The notes below the pieces were generated by a model, which saw nothing but the letters and a program-made list of their open reading frames with translations, had not been told where the DNA came from and searched no databases. From an uncultured Rhodocyclaceae bacterium (lineage in GTDB: Bacteria; Pseudomonadota; Gammaproteobacteria; Burkholderiales; Rhodocyclaceae), in contig URNG01000090.1 in NCBI GenBank assembly GCA_900549295.1, forward strand, positions 1 to 12,859: DNA of 12,859 bases, read 5' to 3'. The first letter of the stretch is position 1; each line of letters starts with the position of its first letter. Shown here in pieces: positions 7,428-12,859 of this stretch. Made by a program: the position numbers and the translations under genes.

Positions 7428-8534
7428 TTACCTGGCGCGATCCGAAAACGCTTCCAGGCGGCGGATGCGTTCCGCCGTGGGCGGATGGGTGGACAGATAG
7501 CGCCACCACGCCGCCTCATGGCAGCTTCCCGGCCCGGATTTTTCTTCATCGGCGCAGTTTTCCGCGCCGTGCGCCTGTTCGAGCCGCTGCAAGGAGCGCC
7601 CCAGGGCGGCGGGGTTCATGCCGTTCTGCCGTAACACGCCAGCCGCGTGGCGGTCGGCCTCGAACTCGAATTCACGCGAATAGCCCAGTTCCGTCAGCAC
7701 CACGGGAATCGCCGCGATCAGCGACGACACCGAGGAAACGTCTCCGGTCAGCACCATGACGGCCAGACCCAGGGTCGATCCCTGGATCGACTGGCGCAGG
7801 GCATGGCGATGCTCGATGTGGCCGATTTCGTGGGCCAGAATGCCGATCAGGGCCGCGTCGGCGGCACCCGGCTCCTTTTCCATCAGGCGCACCAGTTGAT
7901 CGGTGAACACCACCACGCCGGAAGGCAGCGCCAGCGCGTTGGGGCCGATCGACTTGCCGGCATCGCGGAATTCGAGCCGGATCGGCACGCCCGCCGCGGC
8001 CTTCGCCATGTAGGGCGCGAACAGCCGGCGCAGGCGCCCCTGCTCCGCTGGCGGCAAAGCGCTCGGTTCCAGCAACTGCCTGTCGAGCACGTCCAGCACG
8101 CCGTCGCCCAGGTGGGTCATCGCGGACGGCGGCAAGGACTCGGCGGCGACCTTGGCGAAAGCCGGCACGCCATAACGCGCCACGCCAAACACGAAAGCCA
8201 CCGTCACCAGAATGCCGATGACCACGTAGCGCAGCCGCGACTCCAGGCGATGCGCCAGCCCGTGCCGGGGATGGCGGCGGGCCAGCAGGGCGTCGATGGC
8301 GGCGTTGTCGGCGGTTTCGAACGCGCCGCCCGCCGCAAAGCGCACGAAGCGCGGCGTGTTGCCGACCCGGGGGCTGATTTCCAGCGCGTCCAGCGACAAC
8401 GGCCCGAGCAGCGCGACACCGTCCTCCCCCACGAGGCGCAACGCATCGGCGTCGCCGCACAGGCGGGCGGCAGAACGCGCCGAACTGCCCGGCGCGAAGT
8501 ACATGCCGTCGATGGTCGCCTGCATGGTCGCCAT
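7428..8534 (-). CDS. Membrane-anchored M48-family zinc metallopeptidase with N-terminal DUF7092-like domain
   Basis: The product is 368 aa. Residues 5-85 form a small beta-rich domain (TIDGMYFAPGSSA to GGAFETADN) resembling the DUF7092 region found in front of some M48 peptidases. One membrane segment follows (about 103-120), then the peptidase. Zinc ligands are His235 and His239 in HEIGH, with Glu236 as general base, and Glu290 of the EFEAD motif as the third ligand by homology. A hydrophobic stretch (252-282) separates them. Near the C-terminus Cys327 and Cys338 flank a short loop and could form a disulfide if the domain is periplasmic. The M48 family includes HtpX, BepA and LoiP, which do envelope quality control; the substrate here is unknown. 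ATG 8534 lies 8 nt after the DUF898 gene, so the two are probably co-translated. The open frame upstream to 8960 is a shadow of that gene. Confidence 0.9.
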   Translation of the reverse strand: MATMQATIDGMYFAPGSSARSAARLCGDADALRLVGEDGVALLGPLSLDALEISPRVGNTPRFVRFAAGGAFETADNAAIDALLARRHPRHGLAHRLESRLRYVVIGILVTVAFVFGVARYGVPAFAKVAAESLPPSAMTHLGDGVLDVLDRQLLEPSALPPAEQGRLRRLFAPYMAKAAAGVPIRLEFRDAGKSIGPNALALPSGVVVFTDQLVRLMEKEPGAADAALIGILAHEIGHIEHRHALRQSIQGSTLGLAVMVLTGDVSSVSSLIAAIPVVLTELGYSREFEFEADRHAAGVLRQNGMNPAALGRSLQRLEQAHGAENCADEEKSGPGSCHEAAWWRYLSTHPPTAERIRRLEAFSDRAR

Positions 8535-8542
8535 TGCGCCGC

Positions 8543-9856
8543 TCAAAGGCCGATTTCGATGTCGAACAGATCGGCCATTTCGCCGCCCGTCGCCGTCACG
8601 CCGTCCTGCTGCGCGGCGACGAAGCCGTCCAGACTGCCTGCCACCTGCACGGCGATGTGATCCGCCGCGTAACGCGCGGTGCGCACCTTGGCCCAGGGAT
8701 AGAACAGGCCCAGGGTGAGCACCATGCCCAGCAGGTTGCCGAGCATGAGCCAGACGTAGGATTTCAGCTCGTAGCGGGAAACGAAACGATGCTCGCCCAG
8801 CACGCTGTTGCCGTACACCAGATTGGTGTAGCCCGTATTGAACACAGCGAACAGCAGCAGATAGGTCAAGGCCATGACGATGGCCGACAGCGACGCAACC
8901 CCCGCCCACACCACCATGCCACTCAGCGCACCGCCTGCCAGAGCGATCAGGATCAACCACAGGAACAGCTTATAGAACGGAACAGCCCCGGCAGTGAAAT
9001 CAAAATCCGTCGTGCCATAGCGCGAATGGTTGATCAGGAAGCGCTGCTGGCGCTGCAGGGCGAGCGGCATCAACAGCCCGAGCGTCAGAATCCCGGCCAG
9101 CGGCCAGAGCAGAAAGGCGACGACCGCGCCGCCGACCTTGCCGGTAAAACCAAAACGCACGCCGCGCCAGGCGCTGTGCCGGTTGCGGAAAGCCAGGGCG
9201 CGCACGATGATCCACGGCATCGCCAGCATCAGCAGCAGCGCCATGGCTATGCCCACGAGCGGAAGCGCATTCCCCACGATCGTATAAATCAGGAAGAAAA
9301 CGATAGCGATCAGACGGCCCTTGAGAATCTGCATCGGCGTCGCCATGTACTCGAAACTGCTGCCGTCGAGCGAAGTGTTGCCGTAGAAATAGCGCATCGT
9401 CCGCACCTTGGCCCAGGCCGAATAAATGCCCAGGGTGACGATGCTCAGCAGCACATTGACGATCCAGATGCGGAAGAACTCGGCGCCCTCCCCCTGGAAG
9501 CGGAAAGGCAGCACCCGCGACTCCGCATCGTCCTTGGACGGCAGATTTTCCGCCACGGGCGGGTTTGCCGCCGGCGGCGCCTCCGATGCGGCGGCCGGAA
9601 CCGGCGCTGGCGGCACCTCTCCAGCGCGCTGCACGATGCTGACGACGGCCCCCGCCTCGCGCAGCAGATCGCGGCAGCGCTCGGCTTCCGCCAGACTCAG
9701 GCCATGCCGCAAAATCGCCGGCAGCCGCTGCGTGAGCCGCCGCAGGCCCTCCATCTCCAGCCCCAGCGCGCGGGCCATGCCCGCTTCCACCTGCGCCGGC
9801 TCGAAACCGGCAATGTGTTCCCCTGAATACAGCACGGCATAAACTGCTTCGGTCAT
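8543..9856 (-). CDS. DUF898 (YjgN-like) polytopic membrane protein with extra N-terminal soluble domain
   Basis: The product is 437 aa. Residues 1-80 are a soluble domain (YAVLYSGEHIAGFEPAQVEA to LREAGAVVSIV), followed by a Pro/Ala linker (81-112). The rest is a multi-pass inner-membrane region with roughly eight or more hydrophobic segments. It contains three related units, each with TLG followed by a basic patch: TLGIYSAWAKVRTMRY (141-156), TLGLLMPLALQRQQRF (258-273) and TLGLFYPWAKVRTARY (381-396). These are hallmark DUF898/YjgN sequences. The molecular function of the family is not known to me. The start at 9856 has an AGGGGGAAAG Shine-Dalgarno just upstream and gives the expected soluble-domain start; an in-frame Met 25 codons earlier lacks such support. 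It is followed at 8 nt by the M48 peptidase, an arrangement I recall as recurrent. Confidence 0.88.
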   Translation of the reverse strand: MTEAVYAVLYSGEHIAGFEPAQVEAGMARALGLEMEGLRRLTQRLPAILRHGLSLAEAERCRDLLREAGAVVSIVQRAGEVPPAPVPAAASEAPPAANPPVAENLPSKDDAESRVLPFRFQGEGAEFFRIWIVNVLLSIVTLGIYSAWAKVRTMRYFYGNTSLDGSSFEYMATPMQILKGRLIAIVFFLIYTIVGNALPLVGIAMALLLMLAMPWIIVRALAFRNRHSAWRGVRFGFTGKVGGAVVAFLLWPLAGILTLGLLMPLALQRQQRFLINHSRYGTTDFDFTAGAVPFYKLFLWLILIALAGGALSGMVVWAGVASLSAIVMALTYLLLFAVFNTGYTNLVYGNSVLGEHRFVSRYELKSYVWLMLGNLLGMVLTLGLFYPWAKVRTARYAADHIAVQVAGSLDGFVAAQQDGVTATGGEMADLFDIEIGL

Positions 9857-9976
9857 CTTTCCCCCTGGATTTTTCCGGGTGCATACCCTCTGCATGCCCG
9901 TGAAGAATGCGCATGGTATCAGATGTACCAAACAACGCAGCAGGCCACAGCACCCCAGGGCGGGAGCAGCCGCCGC
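9857..9976. other. Intergenic stretch with a small dyad between the cyclase and DUF898 genes
   Basis: This 120-bp gap contains a dyad (TGGTA, 7-nt spacer, TACCA at 9914-9930). No clear terminator for the cyclase gene is seen, and no promoter match I would defend. The DUF898 ribosome binding site lies at its left edge. Since it is the longest gap upstream of the DUF898-peptidase pair, a promoter for that pair is expected here. Confidence 0.3.
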
Positions 9977-11215
9977 TCAACAGGCCGTGAACGAAGCGGC
10001 GCGCGGCTCCGGCAGGCCCGGCGCATGGAAGGACAGGCGGCTTTTCCCCTCGTTCTTGGCGGCATACATGGCGGCATCCGCCGCCAGCATCAGTTCCGCC
10101 TCGCTCTCCCCGTCATGCGGATAACAGGCGATGCCGATGCTCGCGCTCAGGCGCAGGTTTTCCGGCAAGGCCTGATAGGGCAGCGACAAGGCCGCGAGCA
10201 CCTTGTCACCGACGTTGCGTGCCCCGGCGCTGCCCACGGTCAGAGGCAGGATCATCACGAACTCGTCGCCGCCAAAACGGGCGATGGTGTCGGTTTCCCT
10301 GACGCATCCGCGCAGGCGATCGGCGACTTCCATCAGGACGAGATCGCCCCGGGCATGTCCGAACTGGTCGTTGACCTGCTTGAACCCGTCGAGGTCGATG
10401 AACAGCAGGTAAAACATCTTCTGCTGCCGGTGCGCCAGAACGATTTGCTGGCGCAGACGATCCGACAACAGCATCCGGTTCGACAGGCCGGTCAGCATGT
10501 CGTGATAAGCCATGTCCTGAATCCTGGCCCCGGCGGCCTTGAGTTCCGAAATATCCGACACCACCCCGAGAAAAACCTCCTTCTGCGCCAACGGATCGAA
10601 TATCACGCTGCCCGAAAGCATGCCCCAGAACAGCGAGCCGTCGCCCCTCCGGTACTGGCACTCCATGCGCAATTCGGCGGCTTCCCCCCGCAGCAGACGG
10701 TTCATGGACAGGGCCGCATCGCCCGTTTCCGCCGCGCCGAGCAGCGCGGGATAAGGCGTGCCGACCAATCCCTCCGCCGAATGCCGGAACATGTCCGCCA
10801 TGTGCTGATTGGCCAGCGTGATTTCCCATTCCCGGTTGGTGACGAATATCGATACGTTGCTCGCATTGAATATCCTGTGCAGCAGCGCCTCCTGCGGCGC
10901 GCTTTCCCCGGACGCGGCATCCCCGCCGTCGCGCTGCGATTTCCTGAAACCCTCCCGCCCCGCAAGCGCCATGATTTCCAGCGCAAAGCCGATGACCAGC
11001 AGGGAACTGCCCAGCGCCGCCGACAGGATGTCCGGGACATGGCCCCGCATCGCAAGCAGAAACCAGGCGCAAGCCTGCACCGCCTTGGCGCGCAAAAGCG
11101 CCTTGCAGGCGAGGGAACGGCAAGGCAAGACGACCAGAACGATCGCCAGAACAGAATTGAACGCCCAGAGCACCCAGAGTAATGTTCTTACCTCCAGATG
11201 AAATTCATAAGACAT
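9977..11215 (-). CDS. Membrane-bound PAS-GGDEF diguanylate cyclase
   Basis: The product is 412 aa and is predicted to make the second messenger cyclic di-GMP from two GTP. About three hydrophobic segments occupy residues 11-31, 46-57 and 62-85; the middle piece reads LLAMRGHVPDILS, recalling multi-TM sensor regions in longer cyclases. A PAS domain follows (about 110-222, ending GVVSDISELK), joined to the GGDEF domain by the usual MAYHDMLTGLSNR (235-247). Catalytic features are intact: FIDLDGFKQVND (272-283, Asp274 for metal) and RFGGDEF (313-319). Arg306-Glu-Thr-Asp309, five residues before GGDEF, is a canonical inhibitory I-site, implying product feedback. There is no EAL domain. The start at 11215 has a G-rich run about 9 nt upstream; GTG at 11221 would be too close to it. 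The PAS ligand is not deducible. Confidence 0.95.
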   Translation of the reverse strand: MSYEFHLEVRTLLWVLWAFNSVLAIVLVVLPCRSLACKALLRAKAVQACAWFLLAMRGHVPDILSAALGSSLLVIGFALEIMALAGREGFRKSQRDGGDAASGESAPQEALLHRIFNASNVSIFVTNREWEITLANQHMADMFRHSAEGLVGTPYPALLGAAETGDAALSMNRLLRGEAAELRMECQYRRGDGSLFWGMLSGSVIFDPLAQKEVFLGVVSDISELKAAGARIQDMAYHDMLTGLSNRMLLSDRLRQQIVLAHRQQKMFYLLFIDLDGFKQVNDQFGHARGDLVLMEVADRLRGCVRETDTIARFGGDEFVMILPLTVGSAGARNVGDKVLAALSLPYQALPENLRLSASIGIACYPHDGESEAELMLAADAAMYAAKNEGKSRLSFHAPGLPEPRAASFTAC

Positions 11216-11307
11216 CAGCACGACCCCCCGCTACGGCCCGGGTCATGCAACCCGGGAATCAGGACTGAAGGCGCTGCTCCCCCACCCCGTCGCACAAACG
11301 ACAAAAG

Positions 11308-11335
11308 AATATATTGTTTTTCATATGTGAAGCAA
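11308..11335 (-). promoter_or_regulatory. Candidate promoter of the diguanylate cyclase gene
   Basis: On the minus strand TTGCTT (11335-11330) and TATATT (11313-11308) are separated by 16 bp, a reasonable sigma-70-type match (3/6 and 5/6). The predicted transcript start is near 11300, leaving a leader of roughly 85 nt. The spacer carries a small dyad (TTCA, 4 nt, TGAA at 11320-11331). The region is markedly AT-rich against the GC-rich background. It was found by eye and not scored. Confidence 0.45.
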
Positions 11336-11349
11336 ACACCGTGGATGCA

Positions 11350-11370
11350 AAGTTATCACAAAGATAACTT
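11350..11370. promoter_or_regulatory. Perfect palindrome, likely operator of the XRE-type regulator
   Basis: The arms AAGTTATC (11350-11357) and GATAACTT (11363-11370) are exact reverse complements around a 5-bp spacer ACAAA. The right arm ends only 6 bp before the regulator ATG, a place where a bound repressor would block transcription or initiation. HTH_3 regulators bind such dyads as dimers and often control themselves. The centre (about 11360) is also near -60 relative to the candidate cyclase promoter, a typical activator position. That the encoded regulator binds here is inference from position. Confidence 0.6.
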
Positions 11371-11376
11371 GCAGTC

Positions 11377-11640
11377 ATGTCTGCCAAGCCCAAGCCCCCT
11401 GCGGAACTCCCCTGTCCAAAAAATCTGCGGAGCGTGCTGGCCTTCAATGTCAGAGCGCGGCGAGTCGAACGCGGCTGGTCGCAGGAAACCCTCGCCATGC
11501 AATGCGGCCTCGACCGCACCTACCTGTCCGCCGTCGAACGGCAGAAATGGAACGTCTCGCTGTCGAACATCGAAACGATCGCCCTGGCGCTCGGCGTGCA
11601 GGCCTGGGAACTGCTGAAGCCGCCGGATTGCGGGGAGTGA
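11377..11640 (+). CDS. Small XRE/HTH_3-family DNA-binding regulator
   Basis: This 87-aa protein is the only plus-strand gene. A Pro/Lys-rich N-terminus (1-14) leads into a lambda-repressor-like HTH domain (about 16-80): NVRARRVERGWSQETLAMQCGL contains helices 1-2, DRTYLSAVERQKWNVSLSNIETIALAL contains the recognition helix and helices 4-5, and the WELLKPP ending is typical of the group. There is no sensor or catalytic domain, so it is a single-domain regulator. It is divergent from the diguanylate cyclase and convergent with ppsA, and it sits right behind a perfect palindrome. No Shine-Dalgarno is seen before the ATG: the preceding bases are GATAACTTGCAGTC. GATAAC could itself be a -10, which would give a leaderless message. 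The target genes are unknown. Confidence 0.9.
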   Translation: MSAKPKPPAELPCPKNLRSVLAFNVRARRVERGWSQETLAMQCGLDRTYLSAVERQKWNVSLSNIETIALALGVQAWELLKPPDCGE

Positions 11641-11667
11641 AGCCATTCAGCCCTGCGCCGGCCCCAC

Positions 11668-11697
11668 AAAAAAACCGGGCTTGCGCCCGGTTTTTTT
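11668..11697. terminator. Bidirectional intrinsic terminator between the regulator and ppsA
   Basis: A 6-bp GC stem (CCGGGC / GCCCGG, 11675-11680 and 11685-11690) with the loop TTGC is flanked by seven A on the left and seven T on the right. It therefore reads as stem plus U-tract on both strands. It lies 27 nt after the regulator stop and 18 nt after the ppsA stop, so it serves both converging genes. Confidence 0.92.
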
Positions 11698-11715
11698 GCT
11701 CCTGCGTCACGAATC

Positions 11716-12859
<1,144 letters not shown>

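Noticed and set aside
8535..8960. N-terminal extension of the M48 peptidase into the DUF898 gene
   Set aside because: The extension is Arg/Gly-rich shadow sequence. The natural domain start follows the DUF898 stop.
8534..9826. Long plus-strand open frame (430 codons) antisense to the DUF898 gene
   Set aside because: The composition is dominated by His, Gln and Arg and there is no domain. It mirrors the codon structure of the real minus-strand gene.

Overview
The window is GC-rich bacterial chromosome, most likely from a betaproteobacterium (Rhodocyclales/Nitrosomonadales-like). The main reason is the gene order ndk - rlmN - pilF/pilW - rodZ - ispG - hisS - yfgM - (bamB), all on the minus strand. 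This order is, from memory, a conserved betaproteobacterial housekeeping block. The organism assignment is inference and no marker gene settles it.

Layout, right to left along the minus strand. At 12859-11716 is the C-terminal half of phosphoenolpyruvate synthase (ppsA), cut by the window edge. It converges on a plus-strand gene for a small XRE-type regulator (11377-11640), and the two share a bidirectional terminator (11668-11697). Divergent from the regulator is a membrane-anchored PAS-GGDEF diguanylate cyclase (11215-9977). The 161-bp gap between them holds a perfect 8+8 bp palindrome, directly in front of the regulator start, and a plausible promoter for the cyclase. Next come a polytopic DUF898/YjgN-like protein (9856-8543) and, 8 nt downstream, a membrane-anchored M48 metallopeptidase (8534-7428). 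A conserved-looking but unrecognised single-anchor protein follows (7358-6672).

A probable extended -10 promoter then starts the housekeeping operon. It contains nucleoside diphosphate kinase, the RlmN 23S rRNA/tRNA adenosine C2-methyltransferase, the type IV pilus pilotin PilF/PilW, the cell-shape protein RodZ, the isoprenoid enzyme IspG, histidyl-tRNA synthetase, the YfgM translocon ancillary protein, and the first codons of what is probably BamB. From rlmN onward the genes are packed tightly. Four junctions are ATGA overlaps and two are 3-nt gaps, so translational coupling is likely.

Most of the window is ordinary core genome. The items worth a second look are the frameshift that splits rodZ in its Pro/Ala linker, the regulator/palindrome/diguanylate cyclase cluster, the DUF898 + M48 pair with its extra N-terminal domains, the repeated hypothetical protein next to ndk, and a PilF without a normal lipobox. 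I found no CRISPR array, insertion sequence, tRNA or rRNA. No stretch above 300 bases lacks a gene.
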